A stretch of DNA of 38,776 bases. Source: Deltaproteobacteria bacterium (GTDB lineage: Bacteria > Myxococcota_A > UBA796 > CAJQPC01). Below are positions 1 to 8,280 of the stretch, piece after piece. The stretch is taken from the NCBI GenBank assembly GCA_016717595.1, contig JADKFE010000130.1, positions 1 to 38,776 of the forward strand, given 5' to 3'. The translations under genes and the position numbers were made by a program. Within the stretch, counting starts at the first letter, position 1; each line of letters starts with the position of its first letter. The notes under the pieces are model-generated. The model did not search any database. It was not told the origin of the DNA and saw nothing but the letters and a program-made list of their open reading frames with translations.

Positions 1-406
1 CCGTCGAGCAAACCCTCAGGCAGCTCGTCCTCCGGCAACGCCTCGTCAGAAGAGCTGCCCGCAGGCGACTCGTCTTCAGGCATGCGCGTCCACGGGCGCA
101 CGCCGCCGGCCGCGCCGCGTCCTCCAAGGGTGCCGCTCTCGGTGCTCGAGACCGCCCGCCGAGGCGGACGCCAACGTGAAGAAAGCTGCCGTGCTCTACA
201 AACAAGAGACGGGCGAAGCTACCTCTCCGTGTGGACGTCAAACTCACCGGTTCCCCCCTCGGGCAAGACCACGGCGGCCTCGGTGAAGACCGAGCAGTAC
301 AAAGGGGCACGTCGCTGGACGGCTGCTTAGGCACGGCGATCAAGGGCATCACCTTCCCCAGCCGGGGGCAGCGCCGGGACTACAGACACCCTACGTGCTG
401 CGCTAA
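1..406 (+). pseudogene. C-terminal part of an AgmX/TonB-C-like protein, frame-broken
   Basis: No single frame stays open, but reading across frames gives a plausible protein end. A Ser/Gly-rich stretch (about 1-100) leads to NVKKAAVLYKQETGE (about 175-222), then a segment with TSLDGCLGTAIKGITFPSP and a closing YVLR before TAA at 404-406. The arrangement 'single Cys, short helix, F-P-S-P, Gly-rich turn, Y-V-L at the terminus' is typical of C-terminal domains in myxobacterial AgmX/PglI-like and TonB-like proteins. The 5' end lies outside the window. At least two frame changes are needed (about 225 and 265). Function cannot be stated beyond a probable envelope-spanning or motility-associated role. 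The breaks may be sequence errors, because neighbours on the other strand are equally broken. Confidence 0.4.
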
Positions 407-460
407 GCGCGGCGCACGCTCCGGGCTAACCTCGGGGCGAGGTCCCCGGGGCCGTCATCG

Positions 461-949
461 TTAGAAAGCCGACGCCGAGGCTAGGAGCTGACTTGACCTG
501 CTCAGTGCCCGGATAGAGCGGCAAGATCGACCGCCGGTGCGGCCTCGCGCGTACAGGCGCAGCTCACCCAGGGGCAGCTCCGCGCCCAGAGAGCTGTGAG
601 GTCGGGGAAGGGGATGACGGTGAACACCGAGAGGCCCAGGCCGCCGGTAACGTAGGGGCACCACCCTCGCGTCGGGCCAAGGGTCAACGCAACGACGCGT
701 CGAGGTTGAGCACGGGCAGCACACCACGGAGGGCCCCGGGGCTGAAACACGCTCAGCTCACCCCCGAAGGCGCCGCCGACGATGGTGCCCTGCCGCACGC
801 TCACCTGGACGCCCATGGACGCGAAGCGCGCAGTGGCTGCCGCCGACGACGGCGTCCCCGCCGGAGAGGTAGAGGCGCCGCCGTGACCGGGTGTCGGCCG
901 GGCTCCTCAGCGAGCGGCGGCGAGGCTCGAAGCAGAAGGCGAAGAGCAT
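461..949 (-). pseudogene. small outer-membrane beta-barrel-like protein, frame-broken
   Basis: Reading minus-strand frames together from ATG 949-947 gives a hydrophobic start (MLFAF), then LYLSGGDAVVGG, VRQGTIVGGAFGGELSVF, LRGVLPVLNLDASLRLTLGP, YVTGGLGLSVFTVIPF, LGAELPLGELRLYARG, and finally PSLGVGF directly before TAA (463-461). Alternating polar/hydrophobic strands, Gly/aromatic turns and a terminal Phe are hallmarks of outer-membrane beta-barrels. Expected length is about 160 residues. At least four frame changes are needed, near 820, 735, 680 and 570. The gene follows the LTD gene on the same strand. Its first codons recur at 4105-4122, in front of a hutD fragment, which shows that it belonged to the duplicated unit. 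It could be a decayed gene or an intact gene damaged by sequence errors. Confidence 0.45.
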
Positions 950-990
950 GGGGAGCACCTCCACGCTCAGCCTAACCTAAACCGGGGCGC

Positions 991-3852
991 TCAGGGACGA
1001 CGACGGCGCAACAGGGCCAAGGCGAGACGACGGCCTCAAGACCCCCGAAGGGGCGCGTGGCGCAGCGCCCGGGGGCTCATAGGTGGTGCCGCCGCAGGGG
1101 TCGGCGGTGGACGACCTGACGACCGCGGCAGCCGCTCTGGGGCGTCGTCTGTGGGCACGCAGTCGTTGTTGGCGTTCTCGGCGCCGGGGCTCATCGTCGG
1201 CAAGAGGTGAAGTCGGTGCACTGGTCGGTGTCGGCGGCGTCTGCGCCGGGCCCAGGGTTCGGGACTCGCCAGGCGCCGGGGCCAGGGTGGGAAGGCCGCG
1301 TTGCCGCAGTCGGCTCAACGCCGGCGGTGCCTGTGGGGCCACAGGCCAAGGCGTCGGCCTCGTCGCCGCCGCAGTCCATCAGGCGCAGGCCGTCTTCGCT
1401 GGAGCCGTTGCCGAGATCAACTCACCCGCCGCGACGACGAAGGTGGCGCGCCCTCAGGCAGGTTCGTGAACACGGTGTCGGCCTCGTAGATCACAAGAAG
1501 CCTCAAAGGCGGTGAAGTCTTCAAAGGAGAGGTCGCTGTCAACCCCGTTCACACGGCGGCCGATGGACTCGCCGCTGCCGGAGATGGCGGCGATGGACTC
1601 GGCGATGTTCCCCGCGTCGTCTAAGAAGGCGTCGGTGTTCTCTTTGCCGTAGACGAGGGTGTCTACGGGCTCGCCGTCGCAGTTCAGGATCTGCACGGCG
1701 TCGGCGTTGGACGTGGCGTTGCCCAGGTCGAGCTCGACCACCATCGTCAGGGCCTCGGGGGCCAAGGTGCTCACGTCGGTGGTGTAGTCGGGGTCGTGAA
1801 CCAGCACGTAGCCATCGGCGGGCACGGTCAAGGTGTCCAGGGCGTAGGTCTTGTCGTAGCTCGACTTGCCGGTGTTCAGCGTCCAGCCGGTGAGGGTCAG
1901 CTCGCGGCCGCTCACGTTCACGAGCTCGATCCACTCGCCGGGGGCGAGGGCCGAGTCGGGGGTGGTCATGATCTCGTTGATGACGAGGCCCTCGAGCTCA
2001 CCGTCGGCGGCGCAGTCGAAGGGCACGGGGTTGGGCTGGCCGGGGGTGACCTCACTCACGAGGTACAGCGTGAAGTCGTCGCCGCTGAGGTTTGTGTCAA
2101 CACCGTCGATGCGGCGGCCGATGGACTCTTCAGAGTTGGGCTTGGGGGCGAAGCTCGTGGCGACGGCGCCGGAGTCGTCCACCCAGCTGTTCTCGGTGGG
2201 GTCGCTATAACCGACGGTGTCGACGGGCTCACCGAGGCAGTTCACGATGCGCACCGAGTCGCTGTTGGAGCCGGTGCCCAAATCGATGCTGAGGTTGTAG
2301 CCGGTGGCGCTGCCCAGGGCGGGGTGAAGCCGTCGTCGTGGATCAGGACACGAAGCCTCCCCAGCGGGGATCACCACATCGGAGAGGGACTTGGCGCTGG
2401 AGTAGGTGCTGGTGCCGTACTCCAGAGTCCAGCCGGTGAGCGTCACCTCGGCGCCGCCGGGGTTGTACAGCTCAAGCCAGTCGGCGTTGTCGTCGCCCGC
2501 GGAGTTTGGCAGCAGCTCGTTGATGACGACGCCGCCGAGCAGCACACACTCATCCGGGTCGCCGCCGCCGCCGGGGTGGCGGCGCCGGGGTGGGTCGCCG
2601 ACGGTGAAGTCCACGCCGCTCTGGTCGGTGTCGGCGCCGAAGGTGTCGCGGCGGATGGCCTGGCCTTCGCTGGCTTTGGGGGCGTAGCTCGTGGCCACGG
2701 CGCCGGTGTCGTCCAAGAAGCTGTCGTTGTTGTTGGCGCCGTAGACCACGGTGTCGATGATTCGGCCTTCGCAGTCATCAGGCGCACGGCGTCACCGCTG
2801 CTGCCGGCGTTGCCCAAATCAGGTTGACGACGGCGGCGGCGCTGCCGCGGCGACGGTGACCCCGCCGTCGTGAACGACGAGGTAGTTCCGGCGGGGATCT
2901 CGTCGGTCTCGGCGAAGGTGAGCTGCTTGGCCGAGGCCGCTTCGCGGCGTTGAGCGTCCAGCCGCCCAGGCCGACGGGGCTGCCGCCTTTGTTGGCGCAG
3001 CTCGACGTACTCGCCCGTGGCGTCATCGGCGGGGTCGTAGAGCACCTCGTTGATGACGAGGCCGCCGGGGGCGCCTGGGGTGCAGAGGCTGGTCGTGCCG
3101 GAGTCGCCGCCGCCGCCGGAGTCGCCGCCGGAGTCAGGGGGGCTGGTGTCGCCGGTGTCGACGATCCCCGTGTCGCCGGTGTCTGGGGGGACCGTCTCGG
3201 CGCAGCTCGTGCGGTTCTTGGCGTCGGGGGTGGAGACGGTGTCAACGCAGACGTCGGTGGCGCTGAGGTTGGTGTCGGCGCCGTCGTCTACCCGGGCGAG
3301 CACCTCCCCTTCGCCGGGCTCGGGGGCGAGGTCAGCGTCGGCGACCAAGGCGCCGGCCTCGTCGGTCCAGCCATCGGAGTTGGGGGCGACGCCGTAGACG
3401 ATCACGTCGATGAGCTCACCGTCGCAGTCCAAGAGCTGCACGGCGTCGGCGTTGGTGTTGCCGTTGCCCAGATCCAGCGTAGAGGCCGTGGTGGTGACCT
3501 CATCGGGGGTGGGGCTGGTGAGCGCGGTGTCGCCGAGGATGTAGTAGCCCCCGGCGGGGATCACGGCGGTGGCGCCGAAGGTGTGGCGCGTCTTCATCGG
3601 CGTGGAGGAGCTCTTGCCGCGCTGAAACGCCCAGCCGGTGAGCGTGATGTCCGTGGCGCCGGGGTTGTACAGCTCAACCCACTCTTGGCCGCCGTCGGTG
3701 CCCGTGGGGTTCACCAAAAGCTCATTGATGACCACGGCTCCGGCGACCTCTGGGCAGGCGCCCGAGGCCGTGCGCGCAGGCGACGGCGCGAGGCTCAGCG
3801 TGCAGAGTCCGAGTAGCCCTCCTCCCGTCAGAAGGAATGACGCGCGCCGCAT
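991..3852 (-). pseudogene. LTD-repeat surface protein, copy A (multiply frameshifted, internal deletion)
   Basis: This is the paralogue of the gene at 4165-6598. ATG 3852-3850 follows GGAGG and starts a signal peptide (MRRASFLLTGGGLLGL). Lamin-tail domains follow, each opening with V-[IV]-N-E-[LI] and W-[VIL]-E-L-[YV]-N. The first two are AVVINELLVNP and, after a D-T-G-rich linker (about 3100-3200), GLVINEVLYDPADD. Two more (near 2530 and 1990) match domains of copy B. The final LTD is truncated: the text jumps near 1505 from the end of one domain to the second half of the last. The C-terminus would end near TGA 993-991 with the same Arg-rich tail as copy B. Frame changes lie near 3000, 2942, 2890, 2820 and 2780, a compensated pair at 2310-2345, and several below 1500. 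LTDs in bacteria are extracellular beta-sandwich modules. This copy is either decaying or badly sequenced. Confidence 0.7.
2095..2535 (-). repeat. LTD repeat unit in copy A
   Basis: This stretch encodes the VVINELLPNS domain of copy A and matches 4985-5405 and 6060-6485 in copy B over most of its length. It includes the shared segment encoding WTLEYGTSTYSSAKSLSDVV. Three similar units of about 420 bp within 4.5 kb are a substrate for recombination and assembly collapse. Confidence 0.7.
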
Positions 3853-3887
3853 GGTGCCTCCGTGCCCGGCTGGCCCGCCGGTCCGCC

Positions 3888-3893
3888 AGTATA
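3888..3893 (-). promoter_or_regulatory. candidate -10 element of LTD copy A
   Basis: On the minus strand this reads TATACT (5 of 6 to the sigma-70 -10). It sits in CTGACCGCGCTATACTGGCG, a block conserved upstream of both LTD copies although much of the surrounding sequence differs. No good -35 lies at 16-18 bp. The distance to ATG is about 35 bp. Confidence 0.4.
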
Positions 3894-3990
3894 GCGCGGT
3901 CAGCCTTGGGCTCGCCCGTGACAAGAATTGGCCGAAGGGCTCAGATCTGCGACAGCGCTGAGGTTCTTGGGGATCTTCGCCGATGGATCT

Positions 3991-4122
3991 TCATCCATCG
4001 TGCACGTTGACAGAGATCGCCACCATCGGCGCGTCGCACAGCGCTGGGGCGGCGCGCACCAACAAGGTCAACGCGGGCAAGACCTCGCCCGCCACGACGC
4101 TGAGGAAGAAGGCGAAGAGCAT
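3991..4122 (-). other. chimeric duplication-junction ORF: barrel-gene start joined to hutD end
   Basis: A 43-codon ORF runs from ATG 4122-4120 to TGA 3993-3991. Its first codons (MLFAF) and the DNA just before the ATG match the start of the barrel gene at 949. From about codon 9 it becomes the C-terminus of HutD (GEVLPALTLLVRAAPALCDAP, against GEALPALTLL... in the intact gene at 6737-7294). The last ten codons are diverged. This is a footprint of a tandem duplication that fused the end of one unit to the start of the next. Translation is possible, but no function is implied. Confidence 0.7.
4028..4081. repeat. 54-bp exact repeat of hutD 3' end
   Basis: Positions 4028-4081 are identical, base for base, to 6771-6824 inside the 3' end of hutD, with weaker similarity on both sides. 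The copy lies inside the chimeric junction ORF. Such exactness points to a fairly recent duplication or gene conversion. Confidence 0.85.
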
Positions 4123-4164
4123 GGGGAGAACCTCTACTCCCCAGCCTGACCAAGACCGAGGCGC

Positions 4165-6598
4165 TCAGGGGCGGCGACGACGGATGAGCGCGAGGGCGAG
4201 CACGACGGCCTCAAGGCCACCGAAGGGCGCCGTGGCGCAGCGGCCCGGGGGCTCATACACGGTGGTGCCGTCGCAGGGGTTCGTGGTGGCCGAGCCGCGG
4301 CCGCGACAGCCGCTCTTGGGGACGTCATCGGGCGGCACGCAGACGTCGCCGTTCTCGGCGCCAGGGCTCATCGTCGTCTGCAGGGTGAAATCGCTGCATT
4401 GGTTGGTGTCGGCGGCCTCAGGGGCGCGGCCCAAGGTCTGGGCCTCGCCTGGGGCCGGGGCCAGGGTGGGGAAGGCCGCGTTGCCGCAGTCGAACTCGAC
4501 GCCCGCGGTGCCCGTGGGGCCATAAGCCAAGGCGTCGGCCTCGTTGCCGCCGCAGTCCATCAGGCGCAGGCCGTCTTCGCTGGAGCCGTTGCCGAGATCC
4601 AGCTCACCCGCCGCCACGACGAGGATGGGCGCGCCGACGGGCAAGTTCGTGAACTCCGTGGCGTCCTCGTGGATGACCAAGAAGCCGCCCGCGGGGAGGA
4701 TCGTGCCGCCGGGCAACGAGAGGCCCTCGCCGAAGTTGGGCCAGGTGCTCGGCGCGACCTGCAGCTCCCAGCCGCCGAGGTCGATGTCGGCGGTGCCGAG
4801 GTTCACGAGCTCAATCCAGTGTTGCCCAGCGTCAGCGCCCACAGCGTCGGCGAGCACCTCGTTGATCAAGACGAGGCCGTTTCCGCTCACGTCACAAGGC
4901 GGGGGCGCGGGGTTCGCATAGCCGGGGTGACCTCGATCGCCAAAGACGGTGGAAGTCATCGCCGCTTTGGTTGTGTCAACACCGTTCATCCGGCGGCCGA
5001 TGGACTCCGTTTCGCCGGGCTTGGGGGCGAAGCTCGTGGCCACGGCGCCGGAGTCATCCTCCCATTGGTCGTCGCTGTTGTCGCTGCCGTAAACGACGGT
5101 GTCGACGGGCTCGCCGAGGCAGTTCACGATGCGCACGGCGTCAGAGTCGGAGCCGGCGCCCGGGTTAATGCTGAGGTTGTAGCCGGTGACGCCGGAGTCT
5201 GGGGTGTAGCCGTCGTCGTGGATGAGCACGAGGCTCCCGGCGGGGATCACCACGTCGGAGAGGGACTTGGCGCTGGAGTAGGTGCTGGTGCCACTCCAAG
5301 GTCCAGCCGGTGAGCGTCACGTCCACGGCGCCGGGGTTGTACAGCTCAAGCCAGTCGGCGTTGTCTGAGCCAGGGGAGTTGGGGAGCAGCTCGTTGATGA
5401 CGACGCCGCCGAGCACGCCGTTCGTCGCGCAGTCAAACGGCACGGGGTTCTCAAAGCCGGGAGTGACCTCACTCACGTCAAAGACGGTGAAGTCCTCCGC
5501 GGAGAGGTCGGTGTCAACCCCGTTTACCCAGCGGCCGATGGACTCGCCTGTGCCGGAGATGGTGGCGATCGACACGGCGATGTTCCCGGTGTCATCGTAG
5601 AATTTGTCGAGGTTCTCTTCGCCGTAGACGAGGGTGTCTACGGGGGCGCCGTCGCAGTTTCGGAGCTGCACGGCGTCGGCTTCGTCGCCGTTGCCGAGGT
5701 CGAGGACTACCGCCATCGTCAAGGTGCTAGCGTTCGGGGTGAAGTCGGGATGGTGGACGAGCACAAAACCACCGATGGGCACGGTCAAGGCGTCGAGCGC
5801 GTAGGTCTTGTCGTAGCTCCCCTTGCCGGTGTTCAGGGTCCAGCCGGTGAGGGTCAGCGCGTGGTCGCTCACGTTCAGGAGCTCAATCCACTCGCCGGGG
5901 GTCGCTGTGTCGGGGGTGGTCATGATCTCGTTGATGACCAGGCCGTCGATCTCGCCGTTCGTCGCGCAGTCAAACGGCACGGGGTTGAGCTCGCCGGGGG
6001 TGACCTCACTCACAGGGTAGAGGATAAAGTCGTCGCCGCTCCGGTCGGAGTCGTCGCCGTTGATGCGGCGGCCGATGGACTCCGCTTCGCCGGGCTTGGG
6101 GGCGAAGCTCGTGGCCACGGCGCCGGAGTCATCCTCCCATTGGTCCGTGTTGTTGTCGCTGCTGTAGACGACGGTGTCGACGGGCTCGCCGAGGCAGTCC
6201 ACGATGCGAACGACGTCAGAGTTGGAGCCGGTGCCCAGGTTAATGCCGAGGTTGTAGCCGGTGACGCTGGGGTCCGGGGTGTAGCCGTCGTCGTGGATGA
6301 GCACGAGGCCCCCGGCGGGGATCACCACGTCGGAGAGGGACTTGGCGCTGGAGTAGGTGCTGGTGCCGTACTCCAAGGTCCAACCGGTGAGCGTCACGTC
6401 GGACGCGCCGGGGTTGTACAGCTCAAGCCAGTCGGCGTTGTCTGAGCCAGGGGAGTTGGGGAGCAGCTCGTTGATGACGACGGCCCCCGCCAGCTCGTCG
6501 CAAGTGCCCGAGGCCGTGCGCGCAGGCGACGGCGCGAAGGTCAACGCGGAGAGTCCAAGAAGCCCTCCTCCCGTGAGAAACCATGACGTGCGCCGCAT
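4165..6598 (-). CDS. LTD-repeat secreted surface protein, copy B (one 2-nt frameshift)
   Basis: ATG 6598-6596 follows GGAGGG and opens a signal peptide (MRRTSWFLTGGGLLGLSAL, then A-rich). Four lamin-tail domains follow, starting AVVINELLPN, GLVINEIMTTP, GGVVINELLPN and GLVLINEVLADA, separated by E-V-T-P-G...N-P-V-P-F-D-C linkers. Domains 1 and 3 are nearly identical in DNA. The end (GGLEAVVLALALIRRRRP, after a Cys) resembles short MYXO-CTERM-type sorting tails: Cys, Gly-Gly, hydrophobic segment, Arg cluster. A break near 5293 is explained by loss of GT relative to the same site in domain 1 (about 6370). Restoring it gives 811 residues. Compensating slips occur at about 4925-4980. LTDs are immunoglobulin-like modules, often found in secreted nucleases and adhesins. 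No catalytic domain is visible, so a structural or adhesive role is inferred. Confidence 0.8.
4985..5405 (-). repeat. LTD repeat unit, domain 3 of copy B
   Basis: This is nearly identical to 6060-6485 (domain 1 of the same gene) and similar to 2095-2535 in copy A. It lacks two bases near 5293 that are present in the other units, which creates the frameshift. Confidence 0.8.
6060..6485 (-). repeat. LTD repeat unit, domain 1 of copy B
   Basis: This is the intact reference copy of the roughly 420-bp unit also found at 4985-5405 and, more diverged, at 2095-2535. It encodes the domain from VVINELLPN through the E-S-I-G-R-R motif. Confidence 0.8.
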
Positions 6599-6632
6599 AG
6601 ACCCTCCAACCTGGCTAAACTGCCGGTCCGCC

Positions 6633-6638
6633 AGTATA
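6633..6638 (-). promoter_or_regulatory. candidate -10 element of LTD copy B
   Basis: TATACT on the minus strand, in the same conserved block as upstream of copy A (CTGACCGCGCTATACTGGCG). The ATG lies about 35 bp downstream. Conservation between the paralogues is the main support, since the -35 region is weak. Confidence 0.4.
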
Positions 6639-6736
6639 GCGCGGTCAGCATTTTGCTCGCCTGTGACAAGAGCTGGCCGGGCGTGTCAGATCTGCGACAG
6701 CGCTGAGGATCTTTGGTTTTTGACGGTTGAACGCCG

Positions 6737-7294
6737 TCAGAAGCGCGTCGAGAGGAGGATCGCCGCCGTCGGCGCGTCGCACAGCGCTGGGGCGGCGCGC
6801 ACCAACAAGGTCAACGCGGGCAAGGCCTCGCCAGAGACGACGCCAGGGCGAAGCAAAAGCGCGAGCGGCGCGGTGATCGGCCCAGGCGGGGTCAAGATCA
6901 CCTTCGCCGTGAGCGCGGCGCGGTCGGTCATCACGTTGAGGTCGGTCGTGGGGCCGTCGATGAGCCTGTTGTTGGGGGCGACCTCGCCTGGGAAAGACAG
7001 GTGCGGCATCGCGGGGGTGAGGTGGGTGCGATCGCCGCGGGGCCAGGTGAGCGTCATGCCCGCGCCGCTGAGCAGCAGGATGGATCGGTCTACGCCCTCA
7101 AACCGGGAGAACGGGCCGTCCGCCGTCACCTCGGCCACGGAGATCCGCAGGGCGAAGCCTTGTGCGCCCTCGCCGAGCTTGAGCAGCTCATGGGTGACCC
7201 CGCCGCCGTTTCGCCAGGGCATCGTCTGCCAGTCGTCGGGGAGCACACGTCGAGGGGGGCCGAGCAGGGTGTTTAGGGCGGTGGGTTGGGGCAT
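6737..7294 (-). CDS. hutD: HutD/Ves family protein
   Basis: A 185-residue protein of the HutD family (cupin-like). The typical motifs are present in order: P-W-R-N-G-G-G-V-T-H-E (about 26-36), a G-P-F-S-R-F-E-G-V-D-R block (about 59-69), L-L-L-S-G-A-G (about 73-79), and D-G-P-T-T-D-L-N-V-M (about 113-122). HutD occurs in some histidine-utilisation loci, where its exact role is uncertain. Here no hut genes are nearby, so a role in histidine degradation is not supported by context. It precedes LTD copy B on the same strand. Its last 30 or so codons recur at 3991-4090 as part of a duplication junction. Confidence 0.88.
   Translation of the reverse strand: MPQPTALNTLLGPPRRVLPDDWQTMPWRNGGGVTHELLKLGEGAQGFALRISVAEVTADGPFSRFEGVDRSILLLSGAGMTLTWPRGDRTHLTPAMPHLSFPGEVAPNNRLIDGPTTDLNVMTDRAALTAKVILTPPGPITAPLALLLRPGVVSGEALPALTLLVRAAPALCDAPTAAILLSTRF
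6771..6824. repeat. 54-bp repeat partner inside hutD
   Basis: Source copy of the exact repeat at 4028-4081. It encodes the LPALTLLVRAAPALCDAP region of HutD. Confidence 0.85.
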
Positions 7295-7391
7295 GGTGGT
7301 TGGCTAACGGGATGGGCGGTGGGGGTCACGGAGATTCTTCGCGCGACTCAACCCGCGCGGCGGCTTACAGGGCCTACAGCCAAGGAGCTTC

Positions 7392-8174
7392 ATGGAACCG
7401 TCGTTTTTTGCCCTCTGGCTCCAAGGCCTCGGCGCCGTGCTCGCCGCGCTCACCCTCTTGTGGCTGATCTCGATCCCGCTCCGCGACGTGAGCATCGTGG
7501 ATCCCGCCTGGGGCCTCACCTTCGCCATTCAAGGCACGGTCTGGTTCACCTTGGGCGCTGATGGTGGCCGGGCGAGCTTGGCCTTGGCCTTGGTGTGGGT
7601 CTGGGCCCTGCGCCTCGGCCTCTACCTGCTGTGGCGTCGCCAAGGACACGGCGAAGACTTCCGTTACCAAGAGTTCCGCCGCCGTTTTGGCCCCGAGCGG
7701 TACTGGTGGCTGAGCTTGTTCCAGGTGTTCTGGCTGCAAGGAGGGCTCTCGGCGCTGGTGGGCCTCACGCTGTTGGGGGCGATGTTCGGCGACGCGCCCT
7801 TGGGCTGGCTCGACGCCGTGGGTGTGCTGGTGTGGGCCTTCGGCTTTGTCTTTGAGGCGGGCGGGGACTGGCAGCTCGCCCGGTTTAAGGCCGATCCGGC
7901 GAACAAGGGCAAGCTGCTCACCACGGGGCTCTGGCGGTACACCCGGCACCCGAACTACTTCGGCGACGCCTGCCAGTGGTGGGGCCTCGCGCTGCTGTGT
8001 GTGGCGGCCGGGACGCCCATCGCGGCCCTCGGCGCGGTGTTGATGACCTGGCTCATCGTGAAGGTCTCTGGCGTGGCGCTCCTGGAGCGGTCCTTGGAGC
8101 GGGTGAAGCCCGGCTACGAGGACTACACCGCCCGCACCAGCGCCTTTGTGCCCTGGCCGCCGCGCTCAGGCTGA
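7392..8174 (+). CDS. DUF1295 integral membrane protein (steroid 5-alpha-reductase-like fold)
   Basis: A 260-residue polytopic membrane protein with about six or seven hydrophobic segments (5-28, 40-55, 62-80, 110-132, 140-157, 190-225). The family signature is the C-terminal block L-L-T-T-G-L-W-R-Y-T-R-H-P-N-Y-F-G-D (about 175-192), with a preceding D-P-A-W-G (37-41). The block is shared by DUF1295 proteins, isoprenylcysteine methyltransferases and steroid 5-alpha reductases. Those enzymes act on lipid substrates in the membrane, but the substrate here is unknown. AAGGAG sits at good spacing before ATG 7392. The gene is divergent from hutD and lies about 100 bp upstream of dnaJ. Confidence 0.88.
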   Translation: MEPSFFALWLQGLGAVLAALTLLWLISIPLRDVSIVDPAWGLTFAIQGTVWFTLGADGGRASLALALVWVWALRLGLYLLWRRQGHGEDFRYQEFRRRFGPERYWWLSLFQVFWLQGGLSALVGLTLLGAMFGDAPLGWLDAVGVLVWAFGFVFEAGGDWQLARFKADPANKGKLLTTGLWRYTRHPNYFGDACQWWGLALLCVAAGTPIAALGAVLMTWLIVKVSGVALLERSLERVKPGYEDYTARTSAFVPWPPRSG

Positions 8175-8280
8175 GCCTCAAGACGCTTTGGGGAGGGCGC
8201 CGCCGCGTCCGCGGGTTACAACGCCACGTCGTGCGCTCTGTGTGGAGCGCGCCTGCCACCCCCTCGGAGCGGGAGTCCGC

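Noticed and set aside
1..83. Minus-strand open frame starting MPEDESPAGSSSDEALPEDE at the window edge
   Set aside because: It looks gene-like but lies opposite the Ser/Gly-rich part of the plus-strand AgmX-like gene, whose C-terminal signature is stronger. It cannot be decided within this window.
1796..2827. Long plus-strand open frame (343 codons) opposite LTD copy A, and similar ones at 2950-3816 and 4399-5313
   Set aside because: Antisense shadows of the LTD repeats: Gly/Val/Ala-rich, no domain motif, and they repeat only because the LTD units do.
2095..6485. Repeat array possibly resembling a CRISPR or phage tail-fibre locus
   Set aside because: Units are about 420 bp, coding and domain-sized, with no short regular repeats or unique spacers.
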